A DNA stretch of 64,000 bases, from the NCBI RefSeq assembly GCF_003610195.1, contig NZ_RAPO01000002.1, positions 992,001 through 1,056,000 of the forward strand, read 5' to 3'. Origin of the DNA: Halopiger aswanensis (lineage in GTDB: Archaea > Halobacteriota > Halobacteria > Halobacteriales > Natrialbaceae). The translations under genes and the position numbers were made by a program. The notes under the pieces were generated by a model. That model ran no database searches. It saw only the letters and a list, made by a program, of their open reading frames with translations, and was not told the DNA's origin. This document shows positions 9,032 through 18,600 of the stretch, in pieces (the first letter of the stretch is position 1; each line of letters starts with the position of its first letter).

Positions 9032-10825
9032 ATGGGAGAGGGGGACTCCATCGTCCGGGTCGATCTCACGACCGAAGCCGTCACGACCGAGCCGGTGCCC
9101 GCGGAGTGGCGCCGGAAGTACGTCGGCGGGAAGGGACTGGGCGCTCGCTACCTCTACGAGGAACTCGAGGCCGGAGCGGACCCGCTCGGCGGCGAGAACG
9201 CCCTGCTCTTTCTCACGGGGCCGCTGACCGGCCATCTTCCCGGCGAACAGCGGTACGTCGTCGTCACGAAGTCGCCGCTGACCGGCGCCTTCTTAGACTC
9301 CTACGCCGGCGGCTCGATGGCCGACCGGCTCGCAGGATCGCTCGGCGATCACGTCGGGGTTCTGGTGACCGGCCGCGCGGACGAACCCGTCGCCCTCGAG
9401 GTCGCCGACGGCGAGGTGTCGATCGAACCGGCCGACGACTGGTGGGGACTCGACGCCCGGGAGGTCGACGAGCGGGTCCCCGACGCGGCGGTCGCGTGTA
9501 TCGGCCCCGCCGGCGAGAACGTCGTCTCGTACGCGACCATCGCCTCGGACGGCGGCGACCACCACGCCGGCCGCGGCGGCGCAGGAGCGGTTATGGGCTC
9601 GAAGCGGCTGAAGGCGGTCGTCGCCCGCGACGATGCGCCCGAATCGCCGCCGGAACTGCGGCGGCTGAGAGAGCGCGACGAGGCCGCGTTCGCCGACGAC
9701 GAAACCGGCCGGTGGCACGCCGCCAGCGAGACGGTCGAAACCGTCGACTTCGCGAACGAGGTCGGCGTCCTCCCGACCCGGGGCTGGCAGAAGGGCCGCT
9801 TCGACGGCGCCGATTCGGTCGGCATCGAGGCCGTCCGCGAGGCCGCCTTCGAGCGCGAGCGGGCCGACGACCCCGTTCCCGGCGGCTTCCGCGTCGGGAG
9901 CGACGACGGCGACACCGTCCCGCGGGGCTCGACGCCGATCGCGCTGGGCTCCGGGCTCGGCATCGACGACTTCGACGCCGTCGCGACGCTGGGCTCGATC
10001 TGCGACCGGCTCGCGGTCGACGTCATCTCGAGCGGCAACGCCGTCGCCTGGGCGATGCGCGCCAGCGAAGAGGGCCACCTCGAGCGGGACCTCTCCTTCG
10101 GCGACGAGGACGACGCTCGTACGCTCATCGAGGAGATCGCGACGCGCTCGAGTCCATTAGGCGACGCGCTGGCCGACGGCGTCGAGGCGGCGGCCGACGC
10201 CTACGGCGCCGACGAGTTGATCCCGTCGGTGAAGGGGATGGAACTGCCCTCCTACGATCCGCGCGGCTCGGCCGCGATGGCGCTTGCCTACGCGACCAGC
10301 GACCGGGGGGCCTGCCACCGGCGGGCGCGACCGGTCGAGACCGAGGCGATCGAGGGCGACTGGACGATCGCCGAGCGCGTCGTGACGGTCGCCGCCGAGC
10401 AGGACCGTCGTGCGGTCCTCTGGAGCCTCATCGCGGACGATTTCTTCGGCGAGGCGCTCACGCCCGACCTCGGCGCGGAGTGGCTCGCCGCGAGCGGCCG
10501 GGCGGCCGACTACGACCCCGCGGAACTCCAGCGGGTCGGCGAGCGGATCTGGACGCTCGTGCGGCTGTTCAACGTCCGCGAGGGGTTCTCGCGGGCCGAC
10601 GACGAACTGCCCGCACAGCTAACCGAGCCGCTCGAGGGCGGCCCCAACGACGGCAACGCCGTCGCAGCTGAGGCGTTCGAAGGAATGCTCGATCAGTACT
10701 ACGAGTACCGCGGCTGGGACAAAGAGGGGCGACCGACCCCGGAGACGCTCGAGCGACTCGGGCTCGCGGATCTTGCGGTCGATGCAGTTACGAACGCGAA
10801 CGCGAAACGAGGTGACCAACAGTGA
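9032..10825 (+). CDS. Aldehyde:ferredoxin oxidoreductase family protein lacking the [4Fe-4S] cysteines
   Basis: A 597-aa AOR-family protein. The tungstopterin-binding N-terminal features are intact: VGGKGLGARYLYEEL at residues 31-45 and GRGGAGAVMGSKRLKAV at about 180-196. In classical AOR a CxxCxxxC motif follows the LPTRN/G segment and a fourth Cys lies in SLGLC. Here LPTRG is at 247-251, but the expected cluster site (about 279-289) reads DDPVPGGFRV, and the later site reads SLIADDF. All four ligands appear missing. The ATG at 9032 fits the family N-terminus better than 8966. The stop overlaps the GTG of the next gene. Activity as a redox enzyme is doubtful. Confidence 0.85.
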   Translation: MGEGDSIVRVDLTTEAVTTEPVPAEWRRKYVGGKGLGARYLYEELEAGADPLGGENALLFLTGPLTGHLPGEQRYVVVTKSPLTGAFLDSYAGGSMADRLAGSLGDHVGVLVTGRADEPVALEVADGEVSIEPADDWWGLDAREVDERVPDAAVACIGPAGENVVSYATIASDGGDHHAGRGGAGAVMGSKRLKAVVARDDAPESPPELRRLRERDEAAFADDETGRWHAASETVETVDFANEVGVLPTRGWQKGRFDGADSVGIEAVREAAFERERADDPVPGGFRVGSDDGDTVPRGSTPIALGSGLGIDDFDAVATLGSICDRLAVDVISSGNAVAWAMRASEEGHLERDLSFGDEDDARTLIEEIATRSSPLGDALADGVEAAADAYGADELIPSVKGMELPSYDPRGSAAMALAYATSDRGACHRRARPVETEAIEGDWTIAERVVTVAAEQDRRAVLWSLIADDFFGEALTPDLGAEWLAASGRAADYDPAELQRVGERIWTLVRLFNVREGFSRADDELPAQLTEPLEGGPNDGNAVAAEAFEGMLDQYYEYRGWDKEGRPTPETLERLGLADLAVDAVTNANAKRGDQQ

Positions 10826-11577
10826 CCGAACGAATCGACCTCGACGAACTCGACGTCGGCGACGACGACGAGCCGGAGGAGGAATCGAACCCCGGCGACT
10901 GGTTCTGGCGCGGCGAGGGCGACCCGGAGGACGAGCCGCCGCGAACGACCGGCCCGGCGGTGAAGTCGGACGACGCTGGCGAAGATAGCGACGGCGCGGA
11001 GGCACCCGGCGCCGACGGGAACGCGAACGCAGTCGACCAGAACTCGCAGCCGGCCCCCCACGTACCGAAAGCGGAGTCGGGGAAGCCGGTCGGGATTCCG
11101 GCGGCGACCGGAGGCGCCGGTGCCGGTGCCGGCGCGGACGACGGTGGGGAGCCAGGCGCAGCCGAACCGGCGGAACCTCGCCCCGCAGGATCGGCCGCGG
11201 AGGGACCCCACGGCGGCGGCGTCGACGACATGACGATCGCCTTTACCTACCAGGCGCTCCAGCACCTCGAGCATCCGGCGGCCGTCTTCGCGGACGCCTA
11301 CAGTTGGAGCGACTGGATCGGGATCGTCGGCGACGTCGGCACGCCCGCGATCACGAAGTTCCAGCGCGATCACAACCTCGACGCCGACTTCTTTACCGGT
11401 AGCGGAACGGACCCGAGCGAACGGCTCGCCGAGATCGACCGCACGTCGATGTTCTACGCCGAGCGGATGGTCGTCATCGGCACCGGCGAGCGCGGCGAGA
11501 CCATCGCCGACGCCGCCGACTGGGAGTACATCCCGCTCGAGACCGCGGCGGAAAAGGCGGGCTGGGAGCTGTCATAG
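10822..11577 (+). CDS. Haloarchaeal protein of unknown function, disordered N-terminus plus globular C-terminal domain
   Basis: A 251-aa protein starting with GTG inside the last codons of the AOR-family gene. Residues 1-135 are acidic and then Gly/Ala/Pro-rich, probably disordered. Residues 136-251 form a compact domain beginning MTIAFTYQALQHLEHP and ending in WEYIPLETAAEKAGWEL, resembling a small Rossmann-like haloarchaeal domain of unknown function. It is translationally coupled to the AOR homologue, so the two probably act together. Confidence 0.75.
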   Translation: MTERIDLDELDVGDDDEPEEESNPGDWFWRGEGDPEDEPPRTTGPAVKSDDAGEDSDGAEAPGADGNANAVDQNSQPAPHVPKAESGKPVGIPAATGGAGAGAGADDGGEPGAAEPAEPRPAGSAAEGPHGGGVDDMTIAFTYQALQHLEHPAAVFADAYSWSDWIGIVGDVGTPAITKFQRDHNLDADFFTGSGTDPSERLAEIDRTSMFYAERMVVIGTGERGETIADAADWEYIPLETAAEKAGWELS

Positions 11578-11662
11578 GGACGACTACTTTTCCGCCTGCG
11601 ACGGTCACGGGCTCCGAAACGTTAATACTGCCCCAACAGACACGACCAGTCGAGAGATAGCT

Positions 11663-11929
11663 ATGGGACTCCGAACGGCGTTTCGGCAGAACAAACTCGT
11701 ACTGATCGGGCTGCTTGCGTTCGGTGCGTGGGCTTTCCTGACGATACTGAACGTCTCCTCGAGCATGGGAGCGGTCGTCTACGGCGACTGGGTCGGCCAG
11801 AGCGGCGTCGTCGGCCTCATCGGGCTGGGCGTCCTCGGCGCGATCGCCCTCCTCGTGGTGCTCGTCTACGGCGAACTCGGCGAGACCGAGCCGCTGCCAG
11901 AGGAATTCCCGCCGGAAGGGACCCAGTAA
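11663..11929 (+). CDS. Small two-TM membrane protein, paralogue of the protein at 2225
   Basis: An 88-aa protein with two hydrophobic helices (about 13-33 and 50-72) and an acidic Pro-rich tail. Its MGLRTA start and GDWVGQSG loop match the 86-aa product of 2225-2485. It is the first gene of the second mirrored block and is followed after 1 nt by the 112-aa gene, so they are one operon. Function unknown. Confidence 0.75.
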   Translation: MGLRTAFRQNKLVLIGLLAFGAWAFLTILNVSSSMGAVVYGDWVGQSGVVGLIGLGVLGAIALLVVLVYGELGETEPLPEEFPPEGTQ

Positions 11930-11930
11930 C

Positions 11931-12269
11931 ATGCCCGAGACCCTCGAGATCGAACTGAGCGACCGCTTCCTCGAGGCCGCCCGCGAGTGGGGGGACTCCC
12001 GGCTCACGGACGAGACGACCGCCGTCGAGCAGAAGGTCGAACAGGCTTTGCTCGAGATCGAACACCTGGTCTCGGGAGCGCGGAACGTCGCGTTCGCGGT
12101 CGACGACGAGACGATGACCGTCCGGTACGAACCGACCGACGACCTCGCCTCGCTGCTCGAGCGTCAAGCGGAGACGCACGGCCTCGAACCCGAGGCCGTC
12201 CTCGAGATGCACGTCGACCTGTTCGCGCGGGCGTTCCTCGAGGAGACCGAACAGATGCCCGAAGCCTGA
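11931..12269 (+). CDS. Conserved small protein, paralogue of the protein at 1757
   Basis: A 112-aa acidic protein whose core (QALLEIEHLVSGARNV and VLEMHVDLFARAFLEE) matches the 117-aa product of 1757-2110 almost residue for residue. It begins with a short strand and is otherwise helical. No catalytic residues are apparent. It is tightly coupled to the two-TM gene upstream. Function unknown. Confidence 0.75.
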   Translation: MPETLEIELSDRFLEAAREWGDSRLTDETTAVEQKVEQALLEIEHLVSGARNVAFAVDDETMTVRYEPTDDLASLLERQAETHGLEPEAVLEMHVDLFARAFLEETEQMPEA

Positions 12270-12367
12270 TCGAATCGACCTATCGACCTTCTTACCTGAC
12301 GAATCGACAACGGAAATCGACGCGAGCGGAAGGATTATACGACGATCGACGCAACCAGAGAGCAACG

Positions 12368-12550
12368 ATGCAGCGCAAACAGACCGACTGGAAACCGAAG
12401 AACGGGGAGACGGACGACGACGCGTGGACGCATACCGGCGCGCACGAGGTCACCGAGGGCGAAGTCGACGGTAACGTCGAGTTCGACGACGAACTCAAGG
12501 AGAAGTCGCGGAAGGCCTCGGAGTCGTCGGACGCGTCCGACTCGAACTAA
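12368..12550 (+). CDS. Small acidic protein, paralogue of the protein at 1447
   Basis: A 60-aa protein too short to be obvious, but supported by its counterpart at 1447-1641: both have W...WTHTxAHxV followed by DGxVxFDDE and a charged tail. A TATA-like ggattatac sits about 35 nt upstream. It lies between the 112-aa gene and the TorD-like gene, the mirror of the first block. Function unknown. Confidence 0.65.
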   Translation: MQRKQTDWKPKNGETDDDAWTHTGAHEVTEGEVDGNVEFDDELKEKSRKASESSDASDSN

Positions 12551-12624
12551 CGCGACCACGCGTCTCGAATCGGAATCGAACGGAGCAGCTATACTCGCTC
12601 CGGGAATCTGTTCCGCGCGATCGC

Positions 12625-13257
12625 TCAGCTAACCTGCAGGGCGATCTCTTCTTCGAACGCGGCGTAGCCGGCGAGAAGGTGGCCGACCGCCTCGTAGAAC
12701 GGCTCGTCCGCTTCCTCGACGATCGACGCCGCGCAGTCGTCGATCCAGTGCGAGAGGTGTTCCTCGTGGAAGACCCGCTGGTAGCCCAGCGTCTCCTCTC
12801 GGCCCTGGTACTGGGACCGGACTAAGTACCGCAGGAAGGCGAGTTCGACCGCGACGTGGTCGTTCTCCTCGGGGTAATCCTCGGGCGGACTCCAGCCCGC
12901 CGCGCCGTAGCTCGCTTCGACCTTCGGGAGGCCGTCGCCCAGGTAGTCCGTGTCCTCGCGGTGGTACGTCTCGTGGGGAATTACCGGCGGCCGCGGCCCG
13001 ACGAACAGCCGCGTGTACTCCACCTCGAGCTCGTCGGCGACCTCCTCGAGCGGCCGGTCGCGGTTTTGGTCGATGAACTGTTCCAGCAGGTCGAATCCCG
13101 TATCGAGGTCGTCGTTGACGCTCCCCGAGGGCGACGCAACGTCCCCGCTGAGGACGTCCTCGAGGAACTCCTCGGGCGGCGCGTCGTGGGTTGCGGTGAT
13201 CAGGAACTCGACCAGATCGAGTCGTGCCGCGTAGACGGCTTCCATATCCATACTCAT
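12625..13257 (-). CDS. TorD/DmsD-like molybdoenzyme maturation chaperone (copy 2)
   Basis: A 210-aa TorD-family chaperone, the same length as copy 1 and similar throughout, with the conserved YTRLFVGPRPPVIPHETYHRE core. It follows the 719-aa polyferredoxin gene with its ATG overlapping that stop codon. Because this operon is divergent from the formate dehydrogenase operon, this copy is the stronger candidate for the chaperone of the Tat-exported catalytic subunit at 15694 (inference from position). Confidence 0.88.
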   Translation of the reverse strand: MSMDMEAVYAARLDLVEFLITATHDAPPEEFLEDVLSGDVASPSGSVNDDLDTGFDLLEQFIDQNRDRPLEEVADELEVEYTRLFVGPRPPVIPHETYHREDTDYLGDGLPKVEASYGAAGWSPPEDYPEENDHVAVELAFLRYLVRSQYQGREETLGYQRVFHEEHLSHWIDDCAASIVEEADEPFYEAVGHLLAGYAAFEEEIALQVS

Positions 13258-15416
13258 CAGTCGTCACCTCGGCTGTACAGCAGCATCGAGCGACACTCCG
13301 GACAGTAGTCGAAGATGCTGCCGTCCGCGTTCGGGGCCATCCCCGAGACGAGGTCGCCGACCTCGCCTTTGATCCGTTCGGCCGATCGCTCGCTCGTGAA
13401 CTCCGTGCCGCAGTTCTTGCACTCGAGCATCGAGCCCTCGAAGACCTGGGTCCACGCGGGATCCGCATCACCGTCCGCGTCGTCCGCACTCTCACTCGGC
13501 TGATTCTCGGGCAGCAGGGAGAGATCGAGCCCTTCCTCGACCGTAATCGCGTTCTCCACGCAGCCGTCCTCGCAGAGGCCGCAGTTGACGCAGCGTTCGT
13601 GGTTGAACTCGAGGCCGGCCTGCGTGCGACGCAGCGCGTCGGTCGGACAGAGCGTCGAACACGTCGGCGTGAGCGTACACGCGTCGTCGACCTCGACGCG
13701 GCCGAAGTCCTTCAACCCGCGGATCACCTCCCGTTCGGGGTCGACGTGCTCGAGGATCGCGCGGACGCTCTCGAGCGTCCAGCCGTGACTGTCGAAGGCG
13801 GGGTTCTCGCGCTCGGGGTCGTCGATCTCGCCGGTCGCCTCGTGCTCGCCTTCCGGAATCGGCGACTCCTCGAGGCCGACGACGAACGTCGAGATCTCCT
13901 CGACGAACGCCCGCGGCTCGTTCGGATCGGGTGCGAAGAACTCCACGCGCTTGCCGAGGCCGAGGTCGTCCGTGGCGACGTCGAGTCGGCGGACGAGTTC
14001 GGCCTTCGGGTCCGGTCCGGAGTGCAGACAGTCGCCGCCGCAGCCGACGATCGCCACGCCGTCGGCGCCGCAGGCCAGCACGTGCATGACGTGGGCCTCG
14101 CCGACGGTATCAGTACAGTTGACCTGGACGGGGAGGATCGGCGGGTACTCGATGTCCTCGCGGCCGGCGGCTGCGAGGCGCCCGTACTCGGCCAGCGCGT
14201 CGGCCGCCTGCTCCGAGCAGACGAAGGCGACGACGGACTCCTCGAGGCCGGAGCCGCCCCGGCCCGGGATCCAGCTATCTTCGACCTCGTCGGGCGTGAG
14301 CAGTTCCTCGACCTCGCGGGCGATACGCTCGTTCGAGGGTTCGCGCAGTTGGGTTGCACCCGTCGGACACGAACTGGTACAGGCGCCGCAGTTCTGGCAC
14401 AGTTCCGTGTTGAACTCGACCTCGTCGATGCCCGACCGCTCGACCGCGTCGTGCGGACAGGCCTCGACGCACTCGTTGCAGCCGACGCGGCTCGAGTCGC
14501 CGGCCGCGCAGACGTCCATCTCGAGGTCGAGGAACTCGGGTTTGGTGAGCCCGCCGAGGTGGCGCTCGATCGATGCGATCTTCTCGGACGTGATCGGGGC
14601 GGTGTAGAAGCCGATCCGGCCGCCGCGGGCGGAATCCGTCGCCGAGGGATGGACGACCTGATCGACCTCGAGCGTGCGCTCGACGCCGTCGAGGTCGATG
14701 GCGTCGGTCGGACAGCACTCAGCCAGCGACTCGTCGTCGACCTCGGGGTCGATGTCGACCGGGTAGCGCGTCACCGCGCCGTCGGGACCCTCGTGGACGC
14801 ACTTCATGCAGGCGATGCAGTCCTCGGTGACCTGCGCGCGGACGGTGACCTCGAACTCGCCGTACTTGCCGTCGACCGCGACGACGCGGCCGCGCTCGAT
14901 CGTCACGTCCTCGAGGTCGTAGTCCGAGTTCGCGTAGTCGTTGCCGTTCGCGATCAGCGTCACGTCGGCGTCCTCGGCCAGCGCGGCGGCGGTTTCGGCG
15001 TCGCCGACGACCGCGACGGCGTCGCCGGCCTCGTGGGTGAGCGACTGGTGGACCGATTCGTGTTCCAGGCCCGCGTAGCGCGCGTTGACCATCCGGGCGG
15101 TCTTGGCCGTCGCCTCGGATTCGCCGTGGACCCAGCCCGCGCCCTCGCGCTGGTCGACGAACGAGACCGCGTCGGGATGCAGGCCGTTCTCGGTGGCCGC
15201 TTCGGTGATCTTCTCCTGGGCCGGAGCCTCCGGACAGGTGACGATGAGCTGATCGAGGTCGTGTTCCTCGATGACGTGTTCCATGCCGGAGAGTCCGTCC
15301 TGACAGAGCATCCGGGAGCTGGCGGCGACGTCGACGTGGTCGATCCCGTCGCGCGCCGCCTCCAGATCGATGTCGCAGGTGCCAGCGCACGAACAGACGA
15401 AAGAGCCGACGTTCAT
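13257..15416 (-). CDS. HdrA/MvhD-type multi-cluster iron-sulfur protein
   Basis: A 719-aa polyferredoxin. An HdrA-like N-terminus (VCSCAGTCDIDL, residues 8-19; C38; C61) is followed by ferredoxin-type cysteine groups at 200-206 with 234-235, and at 303-320 and 340-350 (CQNCGACTSSCP). Next is an MvhD/FrhD-like [2Fe-2S] domain (C434, C449, C459, C463 around VNCTDTVGEAH and GCGGDCLHSG), another ferredoxin at 580-619, and a zinc-ribbon tail at 666-708. No catalytic flavin motif is obvious. It probably relays electrons to a cytoplasmic acceptor. Being divergent from the formate dehydrogenase genes, it may be that enzyme's electron partner, although the Tat signal places the catalytic subunit outside the membrane. 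The window-edge gene at 2-817 is its paralogue. Confidence 0.88.
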   Translation of the reverse strand: MNVGSFVCSCAGTCDIDLEAARDGIDHVDVAASSRMLCQDGLSGMEHVIEEHDLDQLIVTCPEAPAQEKITEAATENGLHPDAVSFVDQREGAGWVHGESEATAKTARMVNARYAGLEHESVHQSLTHEAGDAVAVVGDAETAAALAEDADVTLIANGNDYANSDYDLEDVTIERGRVVAVDGKYGEFEVTVRAQVTEDCIACMKCVHEGPDGAVTRYPVDIDPEVDDESLAECCPTDAIDLDGVERTLEVDQVVHPSATDSARGGRIGFYTAPITSEKIASIERHLGGLTKPEFLDLEMDVCAAGDSSRVGCNECVEACPHDAVERSGIDEVEFNTELCQNCGACTSSCPTGATQLREPSNERIAREVEELLTPDEVEDSWIPGRGGSGLEESVVAFVCSEQAADALAEYGRLAAAGREDIEYPPILPVQVNCTDTVGEAHVMHVLACGADGVAIVGCGGDCLHSGPDPKAELVRRLDVATDDLGLGKRVEFFAPDPNEPRAFVEEISTFVVGLEESPIPEGEHEATGEIDDPERENPAFDSHGWTLESVRAILEHVDPEREVIRGLKDFGRVEVDDACTLTPTCSTLCPTDALRRTQAGLEFNHERCVNCGLCEDGCVENAITVEEGLDLSLLPENQPSESADDADGDADPAWTQVFEGSMLECKNCGTEFTSERSAERIKGEVGDLVSGMAPNADGSIFDYCPECRSMLLYSRGDD

Positions 15417-15501
15417 TAGCGAGCCGAAACCGCCGGACGGTAAAAGATGTTGCGTGACGGAATTCGGTTTTCGCCCCTAAATTATTGCATTCTAACAACT
15501 A

Positions 15502-15515
15502 TTCTATCGATAGAA
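15502..15515. promoter_or_regulatory. Palindrome in the divergent promoter region of the formate dehydrogenase and polyferredoxin operons
   Basis: TTCTATCGATAGAA is a perfect 14-bp palindrome about midway in the 277-bp gap between the start codons at 15416 (minus) and 15694 (plus). The gap is much more A+T-rich than the genes around it. A palindrome here could be an operator controlling both operons (inference). TATA-like stretches are visible on both sides, for example tataaattcc near 15592. Confidence 0.4.
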
Positions 15516-15693
15516 GCAATCGCAGTTTACCCTTCGGGATGAAGATAATCGGGTGCGATTACTTTTCTACACATTCACCGGAAAAAGAAGTATAAATTCC
15601 AAAGATTCATTATACTCGGCAAGAGCCCTACCGGATGGCAATCATCGGTGTGTGGGAGACTGTACTGTCACTGCAAATATCATCTCAACCAAC

Positions 15694-18600
15694 ATGAGTA
15701 CGGAACCAGTTACACTGGATCTCGACCGGCGGTCGTTCATGAAGGCGTCCGCCCTCGCCGGGGCCACCATACTCGGCAGCGGGGCAACGGGGCGCGTTCT
15801 CAGCGACGACCAGGGCGAATCGACCGGCGTCGAGGACGACGCCGAGACGGCAAAAGTCATCTGTAACTACTGCTCGGTCGGCTGCGGGTTCAAGGCCGTC
15901 AAGGAGGGCAACTCCTTCGTGGGTCAGGAGCCCTGGAAGGAGAACCCGATCAACAACGGCTCGCTCTGTTCGAAGGGAGCGAGCATCCTCGAGACGGAGC
16001 ACTCGCCGACCCGACTGAAGCACCCGCTGAAGAAGGAAAACGGCGAGTGGCGCAAGATCACGTGGAACGAGGCCTACGACGAGATCGCCGAGACCTGGCA
16101 GGATGTCGTCGAGGAGTACGGGCCCGACAGCACGATGATGGTCGGCAGCGCCCACCACTCCAACGAGGAGGCCTACGCCTTCCGGAAGCTGGCGGCCTTT
16201 ATGGGCACGAACAACGTCGACCACCAGGCGCGGATCTGTCACTCCCCGACCGTCGCCGGCCTCGCGAACACGTGGGGCTTCGGCGCGATGACCAACACGA
16301 TCAACGACTACCGCAACTTCGATCTCAACATCATCATCGGGCAGAACCCCGCCGAGGCCCACCCGATCGCGATGCAGCACATCCTCGAGGGCCAGGCCCG
16401 GGGCGGGACGATCGTCTCGATCGACCCGCGCTACACGAAGACCTCGGCCCACGCCGACCACTACTACCGGATGCGGCCGGGGACCGACGTGGCGATCATG
16501 ATGGGCCTGCTCCACTACCTCGACGAGCAGGACGAGCTCGACGAGGAGATGCTCTCCGATCGGGTCAACGGCTGGGAGGACGCCTACGCCGAACTCGACC
16601 GGTACGACCTCGAGACGGCCGCCGAGATCTCCTGGCTCGACGTCGAGGATCTCGAGGAGATCGGCGACCTGATCATCGAGAACAAGCCCAACGTCCAGAT
16701 CGAGTGGGCGATGGGCGGGACCCAGCACAACAACGGGACCCAGAACATCCGCTCGTACGCGCTGCTTAGCCTCGCATCGGGCAGCGCAGCCCGCTCGGGC
16801 GGCGGCCTCCAGGTCATGCGCGGCCACGCGAACGTCCAGGGTGCGACCGACCTCGGCGTCGACGCCGACATCCTGCCGGGCTACTACTCGGTGAGTTCGC
16901 CCGGGTCGTGGGCCCACTGGGCGAACGTCTGGAATCAGAGTCCGTGGACCAGCGGGAGCACGGACTTCAACGACATGTACAGCCGGTTCGACATGATGCC
17001 CGAGGACCTCTTTGCGGACCTCGGCGAGACGGAAGAGACCATCACGACCGCACAGGTCGACACCGAGGTGCAGGACAGCCTCGGCGGCGACGAGTACCGG
17101 CCGGACGAGGTCACGACCCGCTCGATGATGTTCCAGTCCGGGCTGACCGTCGCCCGCTGGTACGAGGCCGCACTCCCCCAGGAGGAGCGACTCCACGAGT
17201 CGAACCTCTACCAGCCGAACCCGCTGAAGATGCTGTTCCTCTGGGGCCACTCGGCCAACTCCATCAACGAGATGGACAAGATGAAGCAGGCGATGGAGGC
17301 GCTCGACCTGCTGGTCGTCGTCGACGTCTTCCCCGCCGTCGCCGGCACCCTCTCCGACGAGGACAACGTCATCCTGCTGCCGGCCTCGAGCCAGTACGAG
17401 CACTACCGGTCGCTGACGAACACGCACCGGTCCGTGCAGTGGTCCGAGCCCGCCGGCCAGCCGGCCCACAACTCCAAGCCCGACCTCCAGATCATGCAGG
17501 AGCTGGCCGACCGGTTCGGCTTCGGCGAGCACTTCGACTGGGGCAGCGGCGAGGAGATCCACAACGGCAAGAGCACCTACGAGGACGCGCTCCGGGAGAT
17601 CAACCTCGGCGTGCGCTCGATCGGCTACCAGCAGCCCCCCGAGAAGCTCCAGCAACACCGCGAGTACGACTACGCGTTCAATACCGAGACGCTGCGAGCC
17701 GACTCCGAGGGGCTGCCGGTCAGCGGCGAGTACTGGTCGCTGCCCTGGCCCTACTGGGGCGAGGGCCACACCGGCACCCCGATCATCTGGCGCGACGACA
17801 TGGACCCCCGCGAGGGCGGGCACGACTTCCGCGCCAACTGGGGTACCGAGGCGCCGTCGCCCGAGGACTGGGAGGCGATGGACGTCGACCGGGAGTACCC
17901 GCTCCAGGAGACCTACGACGAACACGGCGAAGAGGGCCTCGAGATGCTCCGCGAGCCCTACCAGCCCGACTGGTGGGACGAAGAGATCGAGGGCGTCCCG
18001 CAGTACCCCCACTACACGACGACGCTGCCGGACGATATCACGAACCCCAGCGAGATGTCCCTGCCCGTCGAGTACGCGCTGAGTCCGGATCAGTCGCCCT
18101 ACGACGCGGCCCAGGCGCTCGAGGAGGAGTACGGCCACGACCTCGACATGGAGTTCTGGGAGCAGTACGACGTCGAGCAGCCGGATCCGCCGACGGGTCG
18201 CGGGAAGGCCCGCGCCGTCGCCTGGAACTTCCTCGACACGGTGCCGGTTCACCGCGAACCGATCGAGAGTCCGTACCCCGACCTCGCCGAAGACTGGCCG
18301 GCCAACGGCTTCCAGCAGAACGTCTACCGTCTCGACCAGAACAACGGCCAGACCCAGCAGCAGGCCACCGAGGCGGTCCACGAGAAAGGGTTCGAAGTCA
18401 TCCTCACCTCCGGCCGACAGGTCGAACACCAGGGTGGCGGTTCCGAGACGCGGAACAACGAGATGACCGCCGACCGCCAGCCCCACATGTACGCGGAGAT
18501 CCACCCCGACCGCGCCGAGGAGATGGGCATCACCGGCGGCGACGAGGTCATCGTCCACTCCGCTCACGACGCCAAGAGCGCGATCCTCGTGAAGGCGAAG

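Noticed and set aside
13224-15419. Long plus-strand frame opposite the polyferredoxin
   Set aside because: An antisense shadow typical of high-G+C genes; the minus-strand product has clear ferredoxin motifs.
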